Notes under the pieces: generated by a model
What the model was told of the DNA's origin: nothing
What the model saw: only the letters and a program-made list of their open reading frames with translations
Databases searched by the model: none
Shown here: piece after piece, positions 6,476 through 14,126 of the stretch
How the letters are laid out: each line of letters begins with the position of its first letter
Numbering within the stretch: the stretch's first letter is position 1
NCBI GenBank assembly: GCA_900553965.1
Contig: USFX01000050.1
Span: 1 to 14,275 of the forward strand
From: an uncultured Prevotella sp.
GTDB taxonomy: Bacteria; Bacteroidota; Bacteroidia; Bacteroidales; Bacteroidaceae
Length of the DNA stretch: 14,275 nucleotides
Direction of reading: 5' to 3'
Made by a program: the position numbers and the translations under genes

Positions 6476-9400
6476 TCACTTCACTGCGACTTTCTTCACG
6501 CCGTCGGCCGTGCGGACGATATAGAGTCCGGGACGGGACATCGAGGTCACGCGGCGGCCAGCGATGTCGAAGACGGCCACGGGGGCGGCACCGTCATTTC
6601 GTGACGCCGTCACGGTCTCGATGGCAGAAACACTCGACTTTTCACGCCAGAAGAAGATGTTGTCAAGCTGTATCTCGTCGCCCTGACCGCCACCGCTCAT
6701 GAACCAGATCAGATTGCCGCGGTAGGCCGACTGTCCGCCGTTGTTGTTGGGGAAGAGATTGGTGTTGAGCGAACGGATGGCGCTGAAGGGAATGTCGAAC
6801 GAATACCACTCGCCGTCGCGGAGATAGTTGCCCAGCACTGGGACACCGCCGGCGAAGGGACGTGAGCCGATGGTGAACTTGCCCTCGGCGAAGCCTATCT
6901 GGTGGGAGCAGGCGTCGATTCCGCGCATGGCGAAATGGAGATGCCAGTTGCCTTCGTCGAGCACGGAGAGGTCAATGCCGTCACCGTTGATGAAGCCCGC
7001 ACCGGTCCAGCCGCCGTTGGTGGTGAAGTCGAGCCAGCCCTCATCGCCGCCGAACGAGTCGGCAACGGAGCCGGACTGGGTTCCGGGCTGATAGGTGTTT
7101 CCGTCGCCCCAGTTGTTGAACTTGTTGGCGCCGACGCCGTCGCGGCAGTCGAGTAGGATGCTCTCCTCACCGTCCTGTTTCATCTTCTCAGTTACGGAAC
7201 CGTTGGTGCTGAAGATGATGAAGTCTTTAGCGGCGAAATCGAAATAGGACTTGCCCTCGGCGTCGAGGCTCTTCACGCCGTAATCGCCAAGCTCGCTGAC
7301 CTCGGGAGCGTCACCTTTCTTATAGAAGAAGACGTTGTCGAGGGAGAAAGAGCTGCCGCAGTAGAACGTCGGCATGGTGTAGAAGCAGAGCACATAGTCG
7401 GTATAGGCTGTCAGACCGCCGGCCTGAGGGGCCTCGTCCCAGAGCGCACCGTACTTGCGCAGCTCAGTCACGGGAATATCGAACGAATACCACTCGCCGT
7501 CACGGTTGAAGTCGGCGAAAATGGGTTTGTCGGAGTAACTTCCGAAAACGAGGGCAGCATCTTCATCCTTGCTGCCCAAGCGGATCATCACCGGCACATG
7601 GGCAACAGCGGCATCAGAGCGCAGCGAGAGGTGGAGGACATAGCTGTCGTCAATCATGGAGAGGTCTTTGGGCGTAGGGTTGTTGCCCTGTCCGGCGATT
7701 GAAGCCCAGCCGGCACCGTTCCATCCGGGATTGCGGGCAGACGTATAGGCAGAGAATCCGCCGTAGGGAACGCGGCCGAAGGAGTTGGGAACGTCGGTGA
7801 CGGCCTTGACGGTCATAGTCTGCGGGTCGCCCCAAACAAAGAAGTTGTTGCGTCCGCCCTGCTCGCTGTTGTCGTGTTCGGGACGGATGAGCGACTCGCC
7901 CTCGGCGTAGGTACCGCCGGCGGTGAGCGCCTCCCACGTGTCACCGGACAGCACAAGCGGCACGATGTCGGTCACACCATCGAACGAGAAGACGGGACGG
8001 CCGTCGTCGTCGAGGCTCTTGTAGCCGTAGCGGCCGAGGTTGGCATTGGTGTCGGTATAGGCGGGAATCTCCTTTGACTTGCTCTTATAGAAGAAGATAT
8101 TGTCGAAGCAGACCTCAGCGTCGGTGATTCCGCCGCTGCTGAAAGCGATGATGTTGTCGTCAAAAGCCGCGGGGTTGTCGCCGAGAAGGGGATTGGCGAA
8201 CTGACGCAAGGCCTTGACAGGAATGTCGAAGAAATACCACTCGCCGTCGCGCTTGAAGTCGCCGATGGAGGCCAGCTTTCCGTCGCTGTTGCCGATGATG
8301 AACTGGGCGTTGCTGACAGTGACGGTATGGGACGTGTGCATCAGCTGATCGGTGGCACGCATGGCGAAGTGAAGCCAATAGCTGTCGTCAATCATGGAGA
8401 GGTCCTCGCCCTTGATGTTGAAGCCGAGGCCTGACCATCCCACCGCACCCACGGTGAACTTGTTGTAGCCCTCGCCCCAGCCGAAGGAATTGGTCTCGCC
8501 GTCGCGTGAGACGGCCACGTAGGTATTGTCCCAAATATAGAGGTTGCGGTTGACGTTGTTGACGTTGTAGTCGGTCACCGTCGCGCCAGCCTCGTAGAGA
8601 TGGCCGCGCACGCCGTCGCTCGTACTGATGAGCACGGCATCGGAAACGTCGCTGAAGTCGAACGTCGGATTGCCCTCGGCGTCAAGCGCCTTGGTGGCAA
8701 AACCGCTCAGCTCGGTCTTCGTGTCTGGCTCGGGGTCGGGTTCCGGCTCCTCGGGGATGTTGGTCGGGCGGTCGCCGGTCTCGTCGACATAGAGGAACTG
8801 GGCAGCCTCGTCGGTGTCAGACTGATAGACGCGAACCCAGTCGACGTACATCCTGGCTTCGTCACCGGCGTTGGGCAGGGCCGTGATTCCGGCGGGATCG
8901 AGTATTCCGGGATACCATCCGCCAACGGCGAGGTTGAAGAGCAGGAAGAAAGGCTTCTGGAAATAGTGACCGGGAGCAAGCTCGGCGTCGGAATATTCCA
9001 CGGAAGTGGTGAAATAGCGGGCGCGGCGCTTTGCGGCAGCCGTGAAGGCTTCGAGGTCATAGTACATGGAGAGATTGTTGTCATCCCACTCGACGGTGAT
9101 GATGTGGTATTCGTCGTTGGTGATGGGATTGGTCTCGGGTGCGAGATATTCAATCGGAATCTGCTGATGCTTCTCGGCGCTGGCGTCAGGTCCGTAGTGG
9201 AGCGTACCGCCGAAATAGCGGTCCTGCGTTCCGTCCTTGATACCGTTGGCATGGCCCAGCTCGACGATGTCTATCTCACCGCAGCGCGGCCATCCGTATT
9301 TGTTCATGTCGTTTCCCATCATCCAGTAGGCGGGCCAGAGACCGTCGGCGGTGCGGGGGAACTTGATCCGGGCCTGTATGATGCCGTGCTTGAAAGCGGC

Positions 9401-9739
9401 TTTGTTCAGCGAATTGATACGGCCGGAGGTGAAGCTACGGCCCATATAGCTTTCACGGCGCGCCGTAAGGACGAGACAACGCTCGCCGCTCTTCGGGTCA
9501 GCACCCATCGAGACGTTCTCGCGGCGGTAGTACTGCAACTCCTGGTTGCCGCCGCCGTTGCCGTTAACTTCAATGTTCCAGATATTCTCATTGAGCTGGT
9601 CGGCGTTGAACTCGTCACCCCACACGAGCGTATAGCCCGAGGGGACAACATCCACCTGTGTCACCTGTGCCGCTGCGGACATAGGCGCTATGGCTGCCAT
9701 GAGTAGCGCGGAGGTGAGAAACTTTGTCGTCATATTCAT
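6476..9739 (-). CDS. GH16 laminarinase-type endo-beta-glucanase with three tandem C-terminal modules
   Basis: This 1087-aa protein has a signal peptide (1-25, ending SAAAQ). The GH16 domain spans about 33-307: YTLVWGDEFN (36-45), WPAYWMMG (135-142) and the catalytic GEIDIVE (154-160), with Glu155 as nucleophile and Glu160 as acid/base. The ExDxxE spacing is the beta-bulge form typical of laminarinases (beta-1,3- or mixed-linkage glucanases), not lichenases. A Pro/Glu/Asp linker (327-340) leads to three modules at about 344-553, 567-808 and 816-1033. Each has DLS(M/V)(I/L)D, (R/L)DGEWY.FDIP and (F/L)DN(I/V)FF. The tail (1053-1087, VFDIAGRRV, RPGLYIV, KKVAVK) is a short type IX-like sorting motif. 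ATG 9739 is used; a second in-frame ATG is two codons later. No promoter is seen in the 135 nt before it, so it probably reads through from the 318-aa gene. Confidence 0.94.
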   Translation of the reverse strand: MNMTTKFLTSALLMAAIAPMSAAAQVTQVDVVPSGYTLVWGDEFNADQLNENIWNIEVNGNGGGNQELQYYRRENVSMGADPKSGERCLVLTARRESYMGRSFTSGRINSLNKAAFKHGIIQARIKFPRTADGLWPAYWMMGNDMNKYGWPRCGEIDIVELGHANGIKDGTQDRYFGGTLHYGPDASAEKHQQIPIEYLAPETNPITNDEYHIITVEWDDNNLSMYYDLEAFTAAAKRRARYFTTSVEYSDAELAPGHYFQKPFFLLFNLAVGGWYPGILDPAGITALPNAGDEARMYVDWVRVYQSDTDEAAQFLYVDETGDRPTNIPEEPEPDPEPDTKTELSGFATKALDAEGNPTFDFSDVSDAVLISTSDGVRGHLYEAGATVTDYNVNNVNRNLYIWDNTYVAVSRDGETNSFGWGEGYNKFTVGAVGWSGLGFNIKGEDLSMIDDSYWLHFAMRATDQLMHTSHTVTVSNAQFIIGNSDGKLASIGDFKRDGEWYFFDIPVKALRQFANPLLGDNPAAFDDNIIAFSSGGITDAEVCFDNIFFYKSKSKEIPAYTDTNANLGRYGYKSLDDDGRPVFSFDGVTDIVPLVLSGDTWEALTAGGTYAEGESLIRPEHDNSEQGGRNNFFVWGDPQTMTVKAVTDVPNSFGRVPYGGFSAYTSARNPGWNGAGWASIAGQGNNPTPKDLSMIDDSYVLHLSLRSDAAVAHVPVMIRLGSKDEDAALVFGSYSDKPIFADFNRDGEWYSFDIPVTELRKYGALWDEAPQAGGLTAYTDYVLCFYTMPTFYCGSSFSLDNVFFYKKGDAPEVSELGDYGVKSLDAEGKSYFDFAAKDFIIFSTNGSVTEKMKQDGEESILLDCRDGVGANKFNNWGDGNTYQPGTQSGSVADSFGGDEGWLDFTTNGGWTGAGFINGDGIDLSVLDEGNWHLHFAMRGIDACSHQIGFAEGKFTIGSRPFAGGVPVLGNYLRDGEWYSFDIPFSAIRSLNTNLFPNNNGGQSAYRGNLIWFMSGGGQGDEIQLDNIFFWREKSSVSAIETVTASRNDGAAPVAVFDIAGRRVTSMSRPGLYIVRTADGVKKVAVK

Positions 9740-9764
9740 AGATTGTTCTTTTGTTCAGGTCGTA

Positions 9765-9781
9765 TATATATAATAATGTGT
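9765..9781 (-). promoter_or_regulatory. A+T-rich leader motif before the GH16 gene
   Basis: On the minus strand this reads ACACATTATTATATATA, 25 nt before the GH16 ATG. It is the partner of the motif at 6441-6457. It has no TTTG, so it does not match the -7 promoter element. Confidence 0.4.
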
Positions 9782-9814
9782 AAATCCATTAAGGTAACGA
9801 AAGGTCTTGGGTGG

Positions 9815-9840
9815 GGAACCGGAAGAATCGTTCCGGTTCC
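9815..9840 (-). other. Intercistronic hairpin after the 318-aa gene
   Basis: GGAACCGGAA (9815-9824) and TTCCGGTTCC (9831-9840) form a perfect 10-bp stem with a 6-nt loop, about 35 nt past the stop codon of the 318-aa gene in the minus-strand transcript. The stem is followed by CCCACCC, not a T-tract, so it should not terminate efficiently by itself. It could protect the 3' end of the upstream message after processing, or lower downstream expression; both are inference. Confidence 0.7.
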
Positions 9841-9874
9841 TTTCCCAACTAACTACTAACTAACCACAAAACTG

Positions 9875-10831
9875 TTACTTGACAGCAACTTTCTTCATAC
9901 CCTGGGCCGTCTTGATCACATAAATGCCGGGACGGTTCATAACGGTGCGGCGTCCGGACAGGTCATATACAGCCTCTATATCATCACTATTACTACTAAC
10001 TTTCATCTCGCTGATTCCGTCAGATGTCGGAACATAGAAGAACACGTGGTCGATGGACAGCGCCGAGCCGAGCTTGGTGATCTCGTAAGTATAGACGCTC
10101 TCGCCGGGTGCCGGACCGGTCTTCTTGGCCGTTGAGCAGACGGGCTTGTTGAACGAGAAGGCGAAGACGCCGTCGGTGATGGCCTGTGAGAAATCGTAGG
10201 TGAAACCGAAGTCGCCGTTTTCGTCAACGAGCGTACTCACGGGGATGTCGAGATAATACCACTTACCGTCGTTTCCTCCGGCAATCTTTCCTACGCCGAC
10301 ATATTCGCCGTCTTCAGCGGCATAGTCGATGTTGACCTCAATCTGAAAACCGTTTGTCTTGATGGTCTTCTGTGAACCGATGGCAAACTTATACTGCGAA
10401 GGAGCCGAGCCGAAGTCGCGCAGACCGATGTGGAGATGGTGGGCGTCAGTGACCTTGGAGAGGTCGTAGGGCTTGGCCTTGGGGATGAACACACCCGTAC
10501 CCCACTCATAAAGCGGCGTGGCGTTGATGTAGCCGTCCGTTCCGAACGAGTTCTTGACGCCCTCCTCAGGTACATTATATAATGTGAGGTCTTTCTTGTC
10601 CCAATCCGTAACCCAATATTCCAGAACGTTGTCGGTCTGGGTGGCGTCCAGATTGTTATTGGAGATGAGCGTGCTTCCCATGGCGGAGATGATGTTGTCC
10701 GGAGCGTAGAGCACGACGAAGTCCTTGCCCTTGGTGACATCAAAGCCTCCTGCGGGAACTTCATTGATATACTGTGCGAATGTCGCGGTTGTGAGCAGCG
10801 TCATGGCTGCGGTGAGTAACGATTTATTCAT
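9875..10831 (-). CDS. Secreted 318-aa stand-alone beta-sandwich module protein (putative glucan-binding)
   Basis: Signal peptide 1-19 (MNKSLLTAAMTLLTTATFAQ, cleavage before the Gln), no lipobox. The body (about 25-268) has the same signature as the three GH16 C-terminal modules: DLSKVTDAHHLHIGLRD (123-139), DGKWYYLDIPV (188-198) and LSIDHVFFY (258-266). The tail (285-318: AVYDLSGRR, RPGIYVIK, KKVAVK) is a short type IX-like sorting motif. No catalytic residues are recognisable. As the first gene after the operon promoter it should be the most abundantly transcribed, which fits a substrate-capture protein. I know no named family for it; binding function is inferred from linkage to the GH16 enzyme. 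The start is the only ATG that gives the full signal peptide. An alternative is a regulatory or adhesion protein that has lost its enzyme partner. Confidence 0.85.
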   Translation of the reverse strand: MNKSLLTAAMTLLTTATFAQYINEVPAGGFDVTKGKDFVVLYAPDNIISAMGSTLISNNNLDATQTDNVLEYWVTDWDKKDLTLYNVPEEGVKNSFGTDGYINATPLYEWGTGVFIPKAKPYDLSKVTDAHHLHIGLRDFGSAPSQYKFAIGSQKTIKTNGFQIEVNIDYAAEDGEYVGVGKIAGGNDGKWYYLDIPVSTLVDENGDFGFTYDFSQAITDGVFAFSFNKPVCSTAKKTGPAPGESVYTYEITKLGSALSIDHVFFYVPTSDGISEMKVSSNSDDIEAVYDLSGRRTVMNRPGIYVIKTAQGMKKVAVK

Positions 10832-10880
10832 AATGTATGGTTTTAAGTTTTTTAGCCAATAGATTGATTGTTCTCGGCTG

Positions 10881-10912
10881 CAAATTTATATTTTCGGGAG
10901 TGATAAATCAAG
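10881..10912 (-). promoter_or_regulatory. Bacteroidota promoter of the glucan operon
   Basis: On the minus strand TAAATTTG (10888-10881) matches the -7 consensus TAnnTTTG exactly. CTTG (10912-10909) lies 20 nt upstream as the -33 element. Transcription would start near 10873, leaving a leader of about 40 nt before the 318-aa gene. Confidence 0.75.
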
Positions 10913-10931
10913 AAAAACACTACGTAAAAAA

Positions 10932-11027
10932 CTCACTTTTCTATTTTAATCACCTCACTTCCATTACGTCAATTACCCCATAATCCACTGTTTTATAGCT
11001 TAATATATCATAAAAAGAGCCTCACTT
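10932..11027. promoter_or_regulatory. Three CTCACTT direct repeats, candidate operator sites
   Basis: CTCACTT occurs at 10932-10938, 10954-10960 and 11021-11027, all in the same direction. Start-to-start distances are 22 and 67 bp, close to two and six helical turns, so the copies face nearly the same side of the DNA. They lie upstream of both promoters. Binding by the adjacent regulator is inferred. Confidence 0.4.
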
Positions 11028-11030
11028 CTC

Positions 11031-11060
11031 CTGCTTTTCCACCTTTTATCACTACATTTG
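11031..11060 (+). promoter_or_regulatory. Promoter of the regulator gene, probably leaderless
   Basis: TACATTTG (11053-11060) fits the TAnnTTTG -7 consensus. A weak -33 candidate, CTG (11031-11033), lies 19 nt upstream. The ATG begins at 11066, only 5 nt after the -7 element, where transcription itself should start. The message would therefore have almost no 5' leader. Confidence 0.6.
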
Positions 11061-11065
11061 CAGCT

Positions 11066-13960
11066 ATGAATAACAAAACGCTTATCATCACCTTATATTT
11101 TCTATTGACTGCCATCATCTCCGTGACAGCCCAACTTCCGGTGTTGAGGAATTTTTCCCCGGCCGACTATAACAGCGGAACGCAGAACTGGTGTGTGTCC
11201 CAAACCGACGACGGCCGCATGCTTTTCGCCAACAACACGGGTCTGCTCTGTTTTGACGGCTACCGGTGGACACAGATGTCAATACCCAATCACACCAACA
11301 TCAGGGCCGTGCTCTACGACAACAAACGCGGCGTCATATATGCCGGAGCGACGAACGAGTTCGGATATTACAGTCACGACGCCGCGACAAACAGCCTCCG
11401 GTTCCACTCGCTGGCCGGAGAACTTGCGGATGACGAACGTAACTTCGGCGAGATATGGGCCATCCACGACATGAACGGCGACATTGTCTTTCAGGGCAAG
11501 AGCAATTTCTTCATCCATCAGAAAGACGGCCGCACCGTCAATCTCAGACAGAACGTGCGCATCGAGAGCTCGGCCGTCATCGGCGGAAGGCTCATCTTCG
11601 CGAGCAAGGAGGGCATCCACGAAATCACGGGCGACAGGACGGTCAACCTACCCGGCACGGAACCCATACGCGGACGAACCGTCAGGGCCATCATGCAGGA
11701 CGGACAGCAGATGCTTCTGGCCACAGCCGGCGACGGCGTCTTCACGTACGACGGCCGGACGACTCTCCCCTACCCCATGGACATCACGCCCATCCTGCGC
11801 GAAGGACAGATATTCTGCGCGACGATCAGCACCGACTATATGGCGTTCGGAACGGTCAGCAGCGGCCTCATCCTGAAGAACAGGCACACGGGAGCCGTCA
11901 CCTACGCCAACATCTACACCGGCTTGCAGAACAACACGGTGCTGTCCGTGGCCTTTGACCGGCAGAACAACGTATGGCTCGGACTGGACAACGGAATCTC
12001 CTACGTCATTGCGGACGCCCCCTACCGCGACCTGCTCGGGTCCCGGAACAGCGTCGGAACGGGATATGCCTCGGCCGTCTATCGGGGAAGACTTTACATC
12101 GGAACGAATCAGGGACTGTTCTCGCTGCCCATGCCGCTGAGCAGCGAGCCGCACCCACACCGTCCGCAGCCCGTGGCGGGCATGGCCGGACAGGTCTGGA
12201 ACCTGCGCGTCATCGGCAACCGGCTGCTCTGTGCCGCCGACGGCGGGGCATATATCGTGGACGGAGAGCGATGCAGCCGCATCGGGGAACAGGAAGGTAC
12301 GTGGAACTTCTGTCCGCTCAAACGCCACCCGGGCTACATCATGACGGCTGACTATAAGGGCTTCTGCGTTCTCCATGACGACGGCAAGAGTCTGCGTCTT
12401 CACAGCCGGCTCGACGCCATTGCCGACATCCAGAGCGGTTCGCTCATGGAGGGCGAGGACGGAACGATATGGATCTGTCACTGGCAGAAGGGTGTCTACC
12501 GCGTCCGGCTGAACGCGACGCTGACCGACGCCACCGTCGTCGAACGATACGGCAAGGGCCACGGGCTGCTGATGGACGAGAACAACGTGCTCTGCAGCAT
12601 GGCCGACGGGATGCGCATATCGGCCGTTGACGGTTTTTACCGGTATGACGCGGCACAGAGGAAGCTGGTCTACGACAAACCGACAAGCACGATATTCAAC
12701 AACTACGGCACTCCGCTGAAGGTGTTCCAGACGCCGGACGGCAAGATAATGGCCATGAAAGCCCACTTCGCCGCCGTGGCCAAACGCGGACGGGACGGCC
12801 GGTACGTCGTGGACAGCATATCGCTGCGCGGCATCACGGACAGGCTTCAGCTCGGTCTCGGCGACGTCAGCCAGCTGGATTCGGCCCACACCATCGTCAA
12901 CCACGACAACGGATTCTACATCATCGGAAGCAAGCCGAAAGCGCCGACCGACGACAACCGCCTCATCATACGGCGCATAATGTCGACGGCGGAAACGGAC
13001 AGTGTCATCTATCTTGCCGCTCCAGCAGCCGACGACACGGACGTGAAGCTGCCGCACAGTCTCAACTCCATAAAGATTGAATTCGCCCTGCCGGAATATA
13101 CGGGCATGAACAACGTGGAATACCGCTGTATGCTCGAAGGATATGACAAGGAGTGGAGCCGTCCGATGAGCGCGCCATACAAGGAATACACCCAGCTACC
13201 GAGCGGTACATATAAGTTCCGCGTGCGGGCTCTCAACCGTATCAGCGGACGGACGCAAGAGATTGAAGCCGTCATCAAGGTTCTTCCGGCATGGTATGAG
13301 ACGTGGCTGGCATACATTATATATATAGTGGCGGCGGGACTGGCATGCCGGTATGTCCTGAAAATAATTAAGCGGCGCACGGAACGGGAACTGGTGCGCA
13401 TCAAGGCGGAACAGGAACGGCAGATGCGCGAGCAGGAAATCAAGCTGCAGGTGGAACGGGAGAAACGCAAGCACCAGCTCGCCGAAATGCGCAACGAGCA
13501 GCTGGACACGGAACTGAAGCACAAGCAGAGCCAGCTGTCGGACTCGACGATGAACCTCATGCGCAAGAACGACATGCTCCAACAGATAGACGGGGAAATG
13601 GCGGAGCTCTCGGAAAGCATGAGGCGCGGCGACCCTAAGGCGCGGCTGACACGGCAGATACAAGAGATACGCAAAAGCATACAGACAAACATGAACGACG
13701 ATGACAACTGGGAGAAGTTTGAGGAGAACTTCAACATGGTCTACGACGATTTCATGAAGACGCTGACGGCCCGCTTCCCGGACCTGAAGACGAACGACCG
13801 AAAGCTCTGCGCATATCTCAGGATGGGACTGAGCAGCAAGGAGATGGCGTCGCTGCTCAACACGCCCGTACGAAGCATCGAGACGGCCCGCTACCGCCTG
13901 AGAAAGAAACTCAACCTCGACGGCGGCGAGAATCTGACGGAATTCATACGGAATATCTGA
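11066..13960 (+). CDS. Transmembrane propeller/Y_Y_Y sensor fused to a LuxR-type HTH regulator
   Basis: This 964-aa protein has a signal sequence (1-22, ending VTA), then a periplasmic beta-propeller (about 30-655) with repeated blades such as IYAGATNEFGYY (91-102), LLATAGDGVFTY (217-228), WLGLDNGISYV (304-314) and LYIGTNQGLF (343-352). A Y_Y_Y domain follows (about 665-738: VEYRCMLEGYDKEW, YTQLPSGTYKFRVRALN), then a membrane helix (about 744-764) and a long charged coiled coil (770-850). A C-terminal helix-turn-helix (905-962) has DRKLCAYLRMGLSSKEMASL and SIETARYRLRKKL. No histidine kinase, receiver or AraC domain is present, so it appears to be a one-protein membrane regulator, in the general manner of SusR, not a hybrid two-component system. 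It is divergent from the glucan operon and probably senses a glucan oligosaccharide; ligand and targets are inferred. Confidence 0.92.
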   Translation: MNNKTLIITLYFLLTAIISVTAQLPVLRNFSPADYNSGTQNWCVSQTDDGRMLFANNTGLLCFDGYRWTQMSIPNHTNIRAVLYDNKRGVIYAGATNEFGYYSHDAATNSLRFHSLAGELADDERNFGEIWAIHDMNGDIVFQGKSNFFIHQKDGRTVNLRQNVRIESSAVIGGRLIFASKEGIHEITGDRTVNLPGTEPIRGRTVRAIMQDGQQMLLATAGDGVFTYDGRTTLPYPMDITPILREGQIFCATISTDYMAFGTVSSGLILKNRHTGAVTYANIYTGLQNNTVLSVAFDRQNNVWLGLDNGISYVIADAPYRDLLGSRNSVGTGYASAVYRGRLYIGTNQGLFSLPMPLSSEPHPHRPQPVAGMAGQVWNLRVIGNRLLCAADGGAYIVDGERCSRIGEQEGTWNFCPLKRHPGYIMTADYKGFCVLHDDGKSLRLHSRLDAIADIQSGSLMEGEDGTIWICHWQKGVYRVRLNATLTDATVVERYGKGHGLLMDENNVLCSMADGMRISAVDGFYRYDAAQRKLVYDKPTSTIFNNYGTPLKVFQTPDGKIMAMKAHFAAVAKRGRDGRYVVDSISLRGITDRLQLGLGDVSQLDSAHTIVNHDNGFYIIGSKPKAPTDDNRLIIRRIMSTAETDSVIYLAAPAADDTDVKLPHSLNSIKIEFALPEYTGMNNVEYRCMLEGYDKEWSRPMSAPYKEYTQLPSGTYKFRVRALNRISGRTQEIEAVIKVLPAWYETWLAYIIYIVAAGLACRYVLKIIKRRTERELVRIKAEQERQMREQEIKLQVEREKRKHQLAEMRNEQLDTELKHKQSQLSDSTMNLMRKNDMLQQIDGEMAELSESMRRGDPKARLTRQIQEIRKSIQTNMNDDDNWEKFEENFNMVYDDFMKTLTARFPDLKTNDRKLCAYLRMGLSSKEMASLLNTPVRSIETARYRLRKKLNLDGGENLTEFIRNI

Positions 13961-14063
13961 TATATAATTATTATTTTAAACACAAAGCCACGTCGTAATG
14001 TTCAGGTACCGCAGAATCATCATTAATGACGCAATGGACGCGGCTAAGAACTTTCTCAATGTA

Positions 14064-14085
14064 GGGTCCCTAAAGTAGGGACGCC
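14064..14085. repeat. Small inverted repeat GTCCCTA-AAG-TAGGGAC
   Basis: GTCCCTA (14066-14072) pairs perfectly with TAGGGAC (14076-14082) over a 3-nt loop. Two more G-C pairs are possible past a bulged G at 14083. No T-tract follows. Role unknown. Confidence 0.5.
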
Positions 14086-14126
14086 CACGGTGTATCCAAA
14101 ATCCGGTATGTTTTTAATCTATACAC

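Larger units (their letters stand above)
10832..11065. promoter_or_regulatory. Divergent control region between glucan operon and regulator
   Basis: This 234-bp A+T-rich region holds back-to-back promoters and a set of CTCACTT repeats between them (10932-10938, 10954-10960, 11021-11027). It is the natural place for the neighbouring regulator to bind. No small gene is visible in it. Confidence 0.7.

Noticed and set aside
8600..9706. Plus-strand 368-aa open frame
   Set aside because: It is opposite the GH16 catalytic region. It has no recognisable domain or promoter and is explained by the high G+C codon usage of the real gene.
11648..13057. Minus-strand 469-aa open frame
   Set aside because: It is antisense to the regulator's propeller, shows no domain, and reads as Val/Asp/Arg-rich low-information sequence typical of a shadow frame.
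13970..14126. Small gene after the regulator
   Set aside because: I found no start codon with a frame of useful length and no promoter consensus; the stretch looks non-coding.
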